64,000 bases of DNA, from positions 3,129,501-3,193,500 of the forward strand of contig NZ_CP023317.1 in the NCBI RefSeq assembly GCF_009497655.1. The letters run 5' to 3'. Positions 10,694 to 18,449 of this stretch are shown piece after piece (the stretch's first letter is position 1; each line of letters starts with the position of its first letter). The position numbers were made by a program, and so were the translations under genes. Origin of the DNA: Priestia megaterium (GTDB taxonomy: Bacteria; Bacillota; Bacilli; Bacillales; Bacillaceae_H). The notes under the pieces were generated by a model. That model was not told the DNA's origin and did no database searches. It worked only from the letters and a program-made list of their open reading frames with translations.

Positions 10694-10748
10694 CTTCCTT
10701 CAACTAACATATTTTTATCCCAGCCTCTTTTTTGCTTACTAGCTACTA

Positions 10749-11378
10749 TTACACGATTGTTCTTATTCCAAAACCAATCAGCAGCACTCCGCTGCATCTC
10801 TGAAAAGCTTTTTGAAACATCGGTTTTTTAAGCCATTTTTTCACGTAATCTACTACATACACTAAGATTAAAAACCAACCTACCGCTATGAGTGTAAGAA
10901 TAAAACCAAGCATAAGCAGCTGCTGATTCGTGTGAGCATCCAAGTTGATAAACTGTGGCATGAATGTGATATAAACCAATACCGTTTTAGGGTTAAGAAA
11001 ATTACTAAGAGCTCCCTGTATGTATGATTCTTTATAGGCGTGATTAGATGAAGGCTTAACAGCTTTTTCTTCTTCTGAAATGTGCTCCAATGAGAGCGTA
11101 TTTTTTGTCAGAAATACCCTGATACCTAAGTAAAATAAATACGCGGCACCTATATATTTAATGGTGTTGAACAGATACACCGACTGCGCGATAGCAACAG
11201 ACAAGCCAAGCACAGCAATTAACGTCCAAAACGTGAGGCCTGTAGCCATGCCGAGTATGGTAAAACGTCCTGCTTTTGCTCCGTGATGAAGCGTATTTTT
11301 CATGATAAGAATCGTATCAGCACCAGGTATCATTGACATAACCAGCGCCATCAGCATATAAGCAGCTAAATGATCCAC
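10749..11378 (-). CDS. LysE/RhtB-family amino-acid exporter
   Basis: 209 residues from a GTG start with AAAGGAGAG nine bases before it. The N-terminal signature of the family, SMIPGADTILIMKNTLHHGA, is present, as is the central GALSNFLNPKTVLVYITFMP. About six membrane segments can be seen. LysE-type proteins export amino acids or their analogues by proton exchange. It lies 28 bp after an AraC regulator gene on the same strand; this arrangement suggests that the regulator senses the exported compound. The substrate cannot be told from sequence. Confidence 0.88.
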   Translation of the reverse strand: MDHLAAYMLMALVMSMIPGADTILIMKNTLHHGAKAGRFTILGMATGLTFWTLIAVLGLSVAIAQSVYLFNTIKYIGAAYLFYLGIRVFLTKNTLSLEHISEEEKAVKPSSNHAYKESYIQGALSNFLNPKTVLVYITFMPQFINLDAHTNQQLLMLGFILTLIAVGWFLILVYVVDYVKKWLKKPMFQKAFQRCSGVLLIGFGIRTIV

Positions 11379-11405
11379 AGCTCTTCTCTCCTTTTTAAGC
11401 TATTA

Positions 11406-12239
11406 CTAGCATTCTGTTTTCTTTTCACTTTCAAAGATTTTCATGTATTGTTTTGGTGTTAGCCCCACCTGACTTTTAAAAAATCGAGTCAAATGACTTT
11501 GATCACTGAATCCAGTTAAAAAGGAGACGTCAATCGGTTTTTGTCCCTGTTCTAGCAGCTTTTTAGCCTGATTGATTCGAACTGTTTCTAAGTAGCTGTA
11601 TGGAGAGATTCCTTTTTGCTTTATAAAAGAGCGCAGCAGCCGGTATTTGCTCCATCCAATTAGCTTACTTAATTCATCCAGCGTGATCTTGTTTGTATAG
11701 TTGTCTTCCAAATAGCTGCAGATTGTTTTGATTTCATCAGACGTGTCAGCAGCTGACGAAAAAAAGGAAAGGTTTGAATGATCGTGCATGAGCTCTTCTA
11801 GCAAACATAAAAATAACTCTTCTTTCTTAAACTCATGTTCACCATTTAAAATTTGTAAATGAAGCTCTTTTAAACTAGAGACAGCCTCACTTCTTTGTAC
11901 CACATTGCTGTTAAAACGCGGAAGACTTTCACTTCCGTTAATGTCAAAAACAGCTTTTTTCATCGCGTCTGGCGTCACGTTAATACAGCGATAATCAAGC
12001 GTTTTGCCGTCTATTTGTTCACAGCTATGGACATCATACGGATTAAACAGCAGCAAATCGCCTGGATTAATGATGTATTCTTTGCCTTGGCAAATTAAAT
12101 GACGCTGACCTTCTTCAATAAATCCAATCACATAATACTCGTGAAAATGAGCAGGAAACTTTTGCATAATTCCTTTAAAACGATAAGCTTCAATATGTAA
12201 ATCAGCGTCAACGTGCGCTGTCCGAATTTCTTTTGCCAT
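11406..12239 (-). CDS. AraC-family regulator (cupin + HTH)
   Basis: 277 residues from ATG at 12239, which has AAGGAG ten bases upstream; an in-frame GTG at 12260 has none. Residues 15-95 form an AraC_binding cupin (FPAHFHEYYVIGFIEEGQRH, then YIINPGDLLLFNPYDVHSCE). The C-terminal 100 residues carry two helix-turn-helix units (ITLDELSKLIGWSKYRLLRS and PIDVSFLTGFSDQSHLTRFF, with VGLTPKQYMKIF). The downstream LysE exporter, 28 bp away, is the likely target. Confidence 0.88.
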   Translation of the reverse strand: MAKEIRTAHVDADLHIEAYRFKGIMQKFPAHFHEYYVIGFIEEGQRHLICQGKEYIINPGDLLLFNPYDVHSCEQIDGKTLDYRCINVTPDAMKKAVFDINGSESLPRFNSNVVQRSEAVSSLKELHLQILNGEHEFKKEELFLCLLEELMHDHSNLSFFSSAADTSDEIKTICSYLEDNYTNKITLDELSKLIGWSKYRLLRSFIKQKGISPYSYLETVRINQAKKLLEQGQKPIDVSFLTGFSDQSHLTRFFKSQVGLTPKQYMKIFESEKKTEC

Positions 12240-12347
12240 TAATAAATCACTCCTTGTCACATCTTAAGCTTTTTAACCATACCATTGACTCGAGAATTTT
12301 TCTTGTATGATATTGCAGATAAGATTTTCTTTATTAACTTTATCCAC

Positions 12348-12365
12348 TCACCCCTAAGAGTGATT
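12348..12365. promoter_or_regulatory. Candidate response-regulator operator, copy 1 (before kinase gene)
   Basis: TCACCCCTAAGAGTGATT, an imperfect palindrome (TCAC-n-CT / AG-n-GTGA). Its reverse complement recurs with one change at 13958-13975, before the PepSY gene. The proposed kinase -10 (TAAAAT, 12402-12407) has a poor -35, as in activated promoters. Confidence 0.6.
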
Positions 12366-12441
12366 TCTCTTCTTTCCTCTAGTAATTTTCCGCTCAAATG
12401 ATAAAATATAGACACATTTTATGGATGAAAGAAGGGATACC

Positions 12442-13263
12442 GTGAAATATAGACAAATTAAATGGCTGATTTTGCTTCTTCCAACTCTGACCATCGCACT
12501 TTGGGAGTATGTTCGCCATGCCTTTTTGCTTCCTTACATCTCAATGGACATGGGAAATGTTCTTTCTCCGCTGCTTGTCTTTTTTGTAACGCTTGTGTTT
12601 GTCCGCTATTTATTTTCTATTTTAGAAAAAATACAAGAAGAACTAAGGCAAGAAAAAGAAAAGAAAGCTGCGCTTATTGAGCGTGAAAAATTAGCTCGTG
12701 AACTGCATGACGGCATTGCGCAGTCGCTGTTTCTCCTATCTGTTAAAATGAACAAGTTCGGAAGAAAAAACAACTTAGAGCAGGATCCTGATTTTATCCG
12801 AATGAAGCAAACTCTGCAGCATGTTCATGACGATACGCGCCAAGCGATTACAAATTTAAAGCACTCTCCTTCAGACTCTTCAGAAAGCTGGACTGAAAGC
12901 ATTCATCAATACGTCGATGATTTAACACATACTCATTTACTAGATATCAATTTAGATTGGAGACTGTCAGAAACAACGCTTTCGAGAAAAGAAAAAAATG
13001 AGCTGTTTGCCTGTGTGAAAGAAGCTGCTATGAACGTCATTAAACATGCAAAAACAAATAAAATCTGGATTACAGCCGGTGAAACGGCAGGCGGATGGAT
13101 TTGTGAAATTACAGATTTCGGTATAGGTTTCACCTCTGAATCTCTTAAGGCCGGTCTTGGTCTGCAAATTATGAAAGATCGTGCCAAAGATATGAACTGG
13201 GACTTTTCCATTCAACGAAAACAGAACCAGACCATTGTTAGTATTAAAAAGGAGGTTACGTAA
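12442..13263 (+). CDS. Sensor histidine kinase, NarL/DesK type (HisKA_3)
   Basis: 273 residues from GTG at 12442, which follows AGAAGGGAT; the in-frame ATG at 12421 has no binding site. Two membrane segments (residues about 5-25 and 40-62) carry almost no outside loop, so the signal is probably sensed within the membrane. The phospho-His is in LARELHDGIAQSLFLLSVKM; the ATP-binding part has KEAAMNVIKHA (N box), ITDFGIGF (G1) and AGLGLQIMKDRAKD (G2). It is translationally linked to its response regulator, whose ATG directly follows its stop. The likely targets are the PepSY and YtkA-like genes downstream. The name resembles YhcY-type kinases, but identity is not proven. Confidence 0.88.
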   Translation: MKYRQIKWLILLLPTLTIALWEYVRHAFLLPYISMDMGNVLSPLLVFFVTLVFVRYLFSILEKIQEELRQEKEKKAALIEREKLARELHDGIAQSLFLLSVKMNKFGRKNNLEQDPDFIRMKQTLQHVHDDTRQAITNLKHSPSDSSESWTESIHQYVDDLTHTHLLDINLDWRLSETTLSRKEKNELFACVKEAAMNVIKHAKTNKIWITAGETAGGWICEITDFGIGFTSESLKAGLGLQIMKDRAKDMNWDFSIQRKQNQTIVSIKKEVT

Positions 13264-13905
13264 ATGCAGCCGTTTCGTATTTTGATTGTAGATGATCACG
13301 CTCACGCAAGAGAAGGCATTCGCGATATTTTAGAAGAATATGAAGATTTTATGATTGTTGGCGAAGGAACCAACGGGCAGGAAGCAATCGAACTAACCGA
13401 AAAATTAATGCCTGACATTGTGCTAATGGATATTAAAATGCCCGTGATGAATGGATTAGAAGCGACAAAACAAATTAAGCTTCAGTTTCCGTATGTTAAA
13501 ATTGTGGTCATCACGGTTTCAGACGATATTACGGATTTGTTTGATGCGTTGAAAAAAGGAGCCCAGGGCTATTTGTTAAAAAACCTGCAGTCTGAAGTGT
13601 GGTACGACTATTTGCGTGCGTTCGCTTTAGATGAAGTTCCTATGTCAAAAGAAATTGCGTTTCAAATTTTAAAAGAGTTTCCGCAGGAAACATCGATTAC
13701 AAAGCCAGACACTCCCCTGTCTGCACGGGAGCTTGAAGTGCTTCAATTAGTGGCTAAAGGACTGTCAAACCGCGATATCTCGGCGCAGTTATTTATTTCT
13801 GAACACACGGTAAAAAGCCATTTGAAAAATATTTTAAGCAAGCTTCATTTAGAAAACCGCGTGCAGCTGACAAGCTATGCGTTTCAAAATGGCTTAATGA
13901 ACTAA
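13264..13905 (+). CDS. NarL/FixJ-family response regulator
   Basis: 213 residues. Receiver domain: acidic pair in ILIVDDHAHARE, phospho-Asp in IVLMDIKMPVMNG, signalling Lys in YLLKNLQ. The C-terminal LuxR-type helix-turn-helix reads LSARELEVLQLVAKGLSNRD followed by ISAQLFISEHTVKSHLKNIL. Its binding site AGGAGG lies within the kinase end and its ATG directly abuts the kinase stop. The near-palindrome shared by the promoters at 12348 and 13958 is the best candidate for its operator, implying autoregulation plus activation of the PepSY gene. Confidence 0.93.
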   Translation: MQPFRILIVDDHAHAREGIRDILEEYEDFMIVGEGTNGQEAIELTEKLMPDIVLMDIKMPVMNGLEATKQIKLQFPYVKIVVITVSDDITDLFDALKKGAQGYLLKNLQSEVWYDYLRAFALDEVPMSKEIAFQILKEFPQETSITKPDTPLSARELEVLQLVAKGLSNRDISAQLFISEHTVKSHLKNILSKLHLENRVQLTSYAFQNGLMN

Positions 13906-13928
13906 CAGCTTTTACGAGCTGTTTTTTT
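13904..13928 (+). terminator. Terminator of the two-component operon
   Basis: AACAGCT / AGCTGTT stem with a 6-base loop and a run of seven T; it overlaps the last base pair of the stop codon region. Confidence 0.75.
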
Positions 13929-13957
13929 ATCAGCACCTTTCTCTTATAAGTCCCAAC

Positions 13958-13975
13958 AATCACTCTCAGGGGTGA
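13958..13975. promoter_or_regulatory. Candidate response-regulator operator, copy 2 (before PepSY gene)
   Basis: AATCACTCTCAGGGGTGA, the reverse complement of copy 1 with one difference. It lies immediately before the -35 position of a TATAAT (13998-14003) whose -35 is poor, the usual place for an activator site. Confidence 0.6.
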
Positions 13976-14039
13976 TGGCTAATTCTCCCTTTCCTTCTAT
14001 AATAAAAGCACGTTAGTTAGTAAAAAGGAGGAAAAAACG

Positions 14040-15419
14040 ATGCAGGAAAAGCGCGAAGAATCAGCGAGTACAACGAAAAAAAGCACGGCGCGTTCTCAAG
14101 GTCTATACAAAGCCATATGGCGCTGGCATTTTTATGCAGGTTTAATGTTTACTCCGTTTCTTCTTATATTAGCTGTTACTGGCGGGATGTATTTATTCAA
14201 GCCTCAAATTGAAGAAAAACTGTATCACGACTTCTATCATGTACAAGCTCAGTCACAGTCCGTATCCCCTTCAACACAAGTACAGGCTGTAAAGGAAAAG
14301 TATCCAGACGCTGATGTGTTGACGTATAAGCCCAGTGAGCGCTCTACTCGTTCGTCAGAAGTAGGAATTTCATTAAAAGACCATACATATACGATGTTTG
14401 TTAACCCTCACAATGGTCACATCATAGGAAAAGTAGATGATTCCAGTCGCTTGATGAATCAAATTGAAGAATTTCACGGAGAGCTGATGGCGGGAACAGC
14501 AGGTGATCGTATCGTAGAACTTGCGGCCTGCTGGGCAATTGTCTTAATTGCAACCGGCGCTTTTTTATGGTGGCCGCGCAAAAAAGACAAAATAAAAGGC
14601 GTGCTGATTCCTCGTTTTTCAAAAGGTAAAAACGTACTGATACGTGACCTTCATGCAGTACCGGCCTTTTGGATTTCAGCGGGGATGCTTTTTCTTGTAC
14701 TAACAGGACTTCCATGGTCAGGACTGTGGGGCAATGCGTTTCAGCAAGTCGCCACAAACGCAGGTGTTGGGTACCCTCCGTCTATTTGGGTAGGCAGTGC
14801 TCCTACTTCAACCGTGCAAACAAAAGATGTTGCGGACGTGCCTTGGGGAGCTGAAACGTTAGAAGTGCCAAGCTCCACAGCTTCGCAATATACAAAAGTA
14901 TCGCTTGATGACATTGTCACGATTGCAAGAGAACAGCATATGCACGACGGCTACACCATTTCTATTCCGCAAGACGCTCAAGGTGTGTATACGCTCTCCG
15001 TTTTTTCACCAAGAGCTCAAGATGAAGCAACCATTCACCTTGATCAATATACCGGAGCTGTGCTAGCCGATTATCGGTACGACAACTATGGATTTATGGG
15101 CAAATTGATTGCGCTTGGTATTACGCTTCATAAAGGCACACAGTTTGGATTTATCAATCAGCTTATAGGCCTTATTATTTGTATCGGAATTGCTGGTATC
15201 GCTATCAGCGGAGCCTTACTGTGGTGGAAACGAAAACCAGCTAAAAACATGGGGGCTCCTAAAGTTCCTGAAGGAAGTGCAATGCGAATCGTGACGTGTA
15301 TAATCGTCGTGTTTGGTATCCTCTTTCCTTTAGTCGGACTGTCCTTAGTTATCGTGTGGCTTTTAGATTTCTTTGTTATCAAACGAATTCCAGCATTGAA
15401 GCGATTTTTAAACGCATGA
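14040..15419 (+). CDS. PepSY-associated transmembrane protein
   Basis: 459 residues, strong ribosome binding site AAAAAGGAGGAAAAAA. It shows the PepSY_TM (PiuB-like) layout: IWRWHFYAGLMFTPFLLILA as membrane segment 1 after an arginine-tryptophan entry, an outer PepSY domain, paired membrane segments with LLWWKRKP and FLWWPRKKD at the cytosolic side, conserved His in RDLHAVPAFWI, EEFHGELM and LGITLHKGTQFG. Four or five membrane helices in all. Relatives are linked to iron-siderophore or heme reduction; the exact reaction is unknown. It is followed 29 bp later by the YtkA-like lipoprotein, forming one operon. Confidence 0.85.
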   Translation: MQEKREESASTTKKSTARSQGLYKAIWRWHFYAGLMFTPFLLILAVTGGMYLFKPQIEEKLYHDFYHVQAQSQSVSPSTQVQAVKEKYPDADVLTYKPSERSTRSSEVGISLKDHTYTMFVNPHNGHIIGKVDDSSRLMNQIEEFHGELMAGTAGDRIVELAACWAIVLIATGAFLWWPRKKDKIKGVLIPRFSKGKNVLIRDLHAVPAFWISAGMLFLVLTGLPWSGLWGNAFQQVATNAGVGYPPSIWVGSAPTSTVQTKDVADVPWGAETLEVPSSTASQYTKVSLDDIVTIAREQHMHDGYTISIPQDAQGVYTLSVFSPRAQDEATIHLDQYTGAVLADYRYDNYGFMGKLIALGITLHKGTQFGFINQLIGLIICIGIAGIAISGALLWWKRKPAKNMGAPKVPEGSAMRIVTCIIVVFGILFPLVGLSLVIVWLLDFFVIKRIPALKRFLNA

Positions 15420-15448
15420 TTTATGAAACGATGTGAGGTGCAGTAACA

Positions 15449-15913
15449 ATGAACAAATGGAAAATACCCGGATTGGTCATACTCAGTACGCTTGTACTTT
15501 CCGCGTGCTCTGTAAACAGTAACGCAGACCAGCTTTACAAGCAGCCAAAGCCTCTGTCTGCGCATGTGATGCTTCCTGAAAATATAGAGCCACAGAGCAC
15601 ACAGGTACTAAAAGTGCACGTAATGCAAGAAAATAAAACGGTAGATGATGCCAAAATCGTTCAGTTTAACGTGTGGAAAAAAGATGCTCCCGGTAAAGTT
15701 GAAACAGCAAAGGCACATTATGACGGCAGTATGTATAAAGCAAAAGCGTCCTTTAAAGAGGATGGTATTTACTATATTAAAACCGAAATTAATGCCCGCG
15801 GTGAGCACATCCTGCCTACTCAGCAAGTCGCAGTAGGCAAATTATCAAAAGAAGAGTTACATTCACTGCAGCCAGCTGAAAACGAAACGCATCATCACCA
15901 CTCTCATCATTAG
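15449..15913 (+). CDS. YtkA/FixH-like lipoprotein with His-rich tail
   Basis: 154 residues. Lipobox LSAC at 19-22 anchors it outside the membrane. The mature part matches the YtkA-like beta-sandwich (VLKVHVMQENKTVDDAKIVQ, YDGSMYKAKASFKEDGIYYI). It ends in ETHHHHSHH, seven residues able to bind copper, zinc or another metal. Together with the PepSY protein and the upstream sensor pair it suggests a metal or heme handling role at the cell surface. The start has GAGGTGCAG upstream. A perfect hairpin terminator follows. Confidence 0.82.
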   Translation: MNKWKIPGLVILSTLVLSACSVNSNADQLYKQPKPLSAHVMLPENIEPQSTQVLKVHVMQENKTVDDAKIVQFNVWKKDAPGKVETAKAHYDGSMYKAKASFKEDGIYYIKTEINARGEHILPTQQVAVGKLSKEELHSLQPAENETHHHHSHH

Positions 15914-15957
15914 ACATAAGCTCACGTTCATCAGCTGAACGTGAGCTTATGTTTGTC
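15914..15957 (+). terminator. Terminator of the PepSY/YtkA operon
   Basis: Perfect 17-bp stem ACATAAGCTCACGTTCA / TGAACGTGAGCTTATGT with a 5-base loop, followed by TTGTCTT. Confidence 0.8.
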
Positions 15958-16053
15958 TTATGAATTCTAGCTAGTTCCATTATATGTTTTTACATTTTTT
16001 TCTTATTACTTTACAATAAGAGTGATAAACGTTTTATAAAGGAGTTTTACAGG

Positions 16054-16476
16054 TTGAAAAAAATTGTTTCTGGTATTTTAATTTTAGTAATAGCCGTTAT
16101 TGTTATGATTGAAGGAAATCCGTTAGAGCAGAACTCTTCAACGAATACCTCCTACGATGAAGTCATTACCTTCCCTGCTGATCGTTACCCTGAAACTGCA
16201 GCGCACATTCAACATGCAATCGATAAAGGAAAATCGGCTGTTTGTACAATCGATCGAGACGGTGCTGAAGAAAACCGCCGTGAGTCTTTAAAAGGCATTC
16301 CGACTAAAAGCGGCTATGACCGAGATGAGTTTCCGATGGCCTTTTGTGAAGAAGGCGGAAGCGGTGCAGATATTGAATATGTAAAGCCTTCAGACAACCG
16401 AGGCGCCGGGTCTTGGATTTCACATCAAGTAGATGAGTTTCCAGACGGTACGAAGGTTTTAATTGAAGTGAAGTAA
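16054..16476 (+). CDS. NucA/NucB-type secreted deoxyribonuclease
   Basis: 140 residues from a TTG start with AAAGGAG ten bases upstream. An N-terminal hydrophobic signal (residues 5-20) is followed by the NucB-like domain: [20 protein letters not shown], then [15 protein letters not shown] with the catalytic Asp-Glu, and the metal-binding [15 protein letters not shown]. These enzymes are small secreted DNases: NucB is made during sporulation and disperses biofilm DNA, NucA cuts DNA for uptake. No comI-like inhibitor gene lies next to it, which favours the NucB kind. Confidence 0.87.
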   Translation: MKKIVSGILILVIAVIVMIEGNPLEQNSSTNTSYDEVITFPADRYPETAAHIQHAIDKGKSAVCTIDRDGAEENRRESLKGIPTKSGYDRDEFPMAFCEEGGSGADIEYVKPSDNRGAGSWISHQVDEFPDGTKVLIEVK

Positions 16477-16507
16477 AAAGAATGGTCATTGCGACCGTTC
16501 TTTTTTT
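16475..16507 (+). terminator. Terminator of the nuclease gene
   Basis: GAATGGTC / GACCGTTC stem (one G-T pair) flanked by A5 and T7. Confidence 0.85.
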
Positions 16508-16639
16508 ATGTTGAGAGCCTGTATAAGAAAAAGAATAAAAAAGGAAGAATTGTTCTTGCCTAAAGATACTATTCACTTTTAAAATAAAAATGTATGTTAT
16601 ACATATATGCATCATCGTTTTATAGGAGGAATGAGTTTC

Positions 16640-16984
16640 TTGGACAATCTATGGCAGCAGTTACTTCCTGCCTCATGGCAATTAACTTTATTTATTTTCT
16701 TTTTTGTCTATATCTTGCGCTACAAACAAGAGAATAAATTCAGCATGCAGCTTCACGTGCTGCTTAAGTTTCTTTATGCCGTTATTTTGATTTTAAATGC
16801 GGTGTTGTTTTTAGTGGAAAGTCAGCGCGATTTTCTTTTTTATGCAACGCTTTTCATGAGTATCCTGACAATTATTTTGATGGAGTTCACGCTTTCTGCA
16901 AAAAAACAGAACGAGCTTGATTTTATTTCAGCCGTTTCTTGCTGTGTTCTTCCGATTTTTATTTCTTTACTTGAACTTAGTTAA
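16640..16984 (+). CDS. Small membrane protein, YisL (DUF1516)-like
   Basis: 114 residues if started at TTG 16640, which lies ten bases after TAGGAGGA; the in-frame ATG at 16631 is too close to that site and that at 16607 precedes it. Four membrane helices are visible (LTLFIFFFVYIL, LLKFLYAVILILNAVLFLV, FLFYATLFMSILTIILMEF, VSCCVLPIFISLLEL). The third helix followed by TLSAKKQNE resembles the end of B. subtilis YisL. Function unknown in that family as well. It is monocistronic, with its own terminator. Confidence 0.65.
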   Translation: MDNLWQQLLPASWQLTLFIFFFVYILRYKQENKFSMQLHVLLKFLYAVILILNAVLFLVESQRDFLFYATLFMSILTIILMEFTLSAKKQNELDFISAVSCCVLPIFISLLELS

Positions 16985-16989
16985 TGAAC

Positions 16990-17020
16990 CAAAGGCCTCT
17001 GGTGATTCAGAGGCCTTTTT
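16990..17020. terminator. Bidirectional terminator
   Basis: AAAGGCCTCT / AGAGGCCTTT stem with an 8-base loop, between the convergent membrane-protein and yhcN-like genes. Confidence 0.88.
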
Positions 17021-17024
17021 GATG

Positions 17025-17618
17025 TTATTGATCTTTGTTGTTACGGTCCATCATATCTTTTGGATCTTCTACAATATCTTCTGGATCACGGTTGTTGTCT
17101 TTTTCATCATCTTTATAGATGTTGTCATTTTTATCTACACCAGGTACGTTATTGTTGTTATTCATATTGTCTAAACCCGTGTTGACAAACGCCACGTATA
17201 CTTTGTCAATTTTACTATCTGCTTCTCTCACGCGGTCCGCAATTTTTTGTTCAAAATCAGTTGAAACTTCATGATAAGTATCGCCGTTATACGTTACGGT
17301 GTTCACCTTGCCGTTATCGTTGTTGTCCGCTGCGTCATTTCCCGCTAAGTCTACCGTTACATAGGCATTATTATTATCGCGAAGCACATACGCATCGTCA
17401 ACTTCCTTCATATCTTCTACATTTTGCGCTGCTTCAACTGACTTGGTCGGCTGATCAGTATTATCCATTGGAATATTGTTATCAACCCCGTCGTTTGTAG
17501 AAGTGTTGCGTAAGTCATTTTGAGTATTGTCCATTGCGTTGTTGTCTTTATTTCCTCCACATGCAGCTAAGCCTGAAAGAAAAAGAACTGAAGAAGCAAT
17601 GATAAGCCCTTTTTTCAT
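17025..17618 (-). CDS. YhcN/YlaJ-family sporulation lipoprotein
   Basis: 197 residues from ATG at 17618 (AAGGAGATGG just before it). Lipobox LAAC after a 20-residue signal. A long Asn/Asp-rich linker leads to the YhcN/YlaJ domain (KSVEAAQNVEDMKEVDDAYV, NAYVTVDLAGND, FEQKIADRVREADSKIDKVY, VAFVNTGLDNM). Members are forespore-made proteins of the spore inner membrane that help outgrowth. A near-perfect SigG promoter precedes it, which supports forespore expression. Confidence 0.88.
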   Translation of the reverse strand: MKKGLIIASSVLFLSGLAACGGNKDNNAMDNTQNDLRNTSTNDGVDNNIPMDNTDQPTKSVEAAQNVEDMKEVDDAYVLRDNNNAYVTVDLAGNDAADNNDNGKVNTVTYNGDTYHEVSTDFEQKIADRVREADSKIDKVYVAFVNTGLDNMNNNNNVPGVDKNDNIYKDDEKDNNRDPEDIVEDPKDMMDRNNKDQ

Positions 17619-17651
17619 TTTTTCCATCTCCTTAAATATAGTTTGCAGTCG

Positions 17652-17681
17652 TATTATGCTTAATTTTTGCAAAACTATTCA
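17652..17681 (-). promoter_or_regulatory. SigG-type forespore promoter
   Basis: Minus strand TGAATA, 17-bp spacer, CATAATA, against the SigG consensus TGAATA-N17-CATACTA; it ends 34 bp before the YhcN-like start. Confidence 0.75.
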
Positions 17682-17770
17682 AAGGAGACGAAGAAGTGAG
17701 TACCTTTTTTCTCACTATACTTACCGCTGCTAGCCATACGATAAGGAACATTTCAAGATTGCAGCTGTAC

Positions 17771-18436
17771 TTATTCACCTAACAGCTTTCGGACAGCTAC
17801 TGACAGCGTATTGATATGACGTTCTACGTTTGCCTCTTCTGCAACTTGTTTCTGTTCATCGACGTTGTAAACCGGCGCTGGATTTTGTGTAATTCCATTA
17901 ATCGTTGTAGCCATAAAAGCTAGCAGATCATCTGTTGGTACAGCCGGAGAGAAATTCTTTACTTCTATTTGTTCCGTAATAAAGTCGTGAAGCTTTTTTT
18001 GAATATATTTAAGGTTTGATACTTCAACTAGCTGATTTTCAATTTTCATAAAACGCTGAGGGTCTTTTGAATACAATGCTACTAGTTCAAAGTAAATTTC
18101 TCCTCCTGCTGTCATTGATTCCTGGATATGCTCTCCAATATACATAATGAAATCATGCAGCATTTCAAAGGAGTCTTTCTTTGTCTGAAGCAGGGCTTCA
18201 ATTTTATCTTTTACTTTATAGCTGACGCTTTCTTGATTAAGAAGTCCGACAAATACTTCATCAAGGTTTGAAAAATATTTGTACACGCCTCCTTGACTCA
18301 TTCCAGCTTCCAAAACGATATCTCGCATGGCTACATCATGCACCGGTTTGCTCTTGCATACTCTTTTGGCTGCTTCTAAAATCTCTTGCTTCTTTTTTTC
18401 AGCGTATCCTTCCCTTACTTTTGGCATTTTTTTCAC
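17771..18436 (-). CDS. TetR-family regulator of the glycosyltransferase operon
   Basis: 221 residues from GTG 18436 (or 218 from ATG 18427; neither has a strong binding site, so translation may be coupled to the upstream gene, whose stop is 14 bp away). The TetR helix-turn-helix reads VHDVAMRDIVLEAGMSQGGV followed by YKYFSNLDEVFVGLL. The C-terminal part is a helical ligand pocket. It most likely binds the two long palindromes at 19742-19775 and 19801-19832 and so represses its own operon. The inducer is unknown, perhaps a glycosylatable natural product or antibiotic. Confidence 0.88.
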   Translation of the reverse strand: MKKMPKVREGYAEKKKQEILEAAKRVCKSKPVHDVAMRDIVLEAGMSQGGVYKYFSNLDEVFVGLLNQESVSYKVKDKIEALLQTKKDSFEMLHDFIMYIGEHIQESMTAGGEIYFELVALYSKDPQRFMKIENQLVEVSNLKYIQKKLHDFITEQIEVKNFSPAVPTDDLLAFMATTINGITQNPAPVYNVDEQKQVAEEANVERHINTLSVAVRKLLGE

Positions 18437-18449
18437 GCTCGCTTACTGT

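Larger units (their letters stand above)
10379..10735. repeat. Composite intergenic repeat region with near-complementary ends
   Basis: The left end AGAGATTGAGACATA (from 10380) and the right end, minus strand GAGGCTGGGATAAAA (from about 10732), are imperfect complements. Such GAGNNTGGGAC-type ends recur in Bacillus intergenic regions in my experience. Between them lie a GC-rich element (10464-10593) and a long hairpin (10642-10693). No gene is supported here. Confidence 0.5.
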
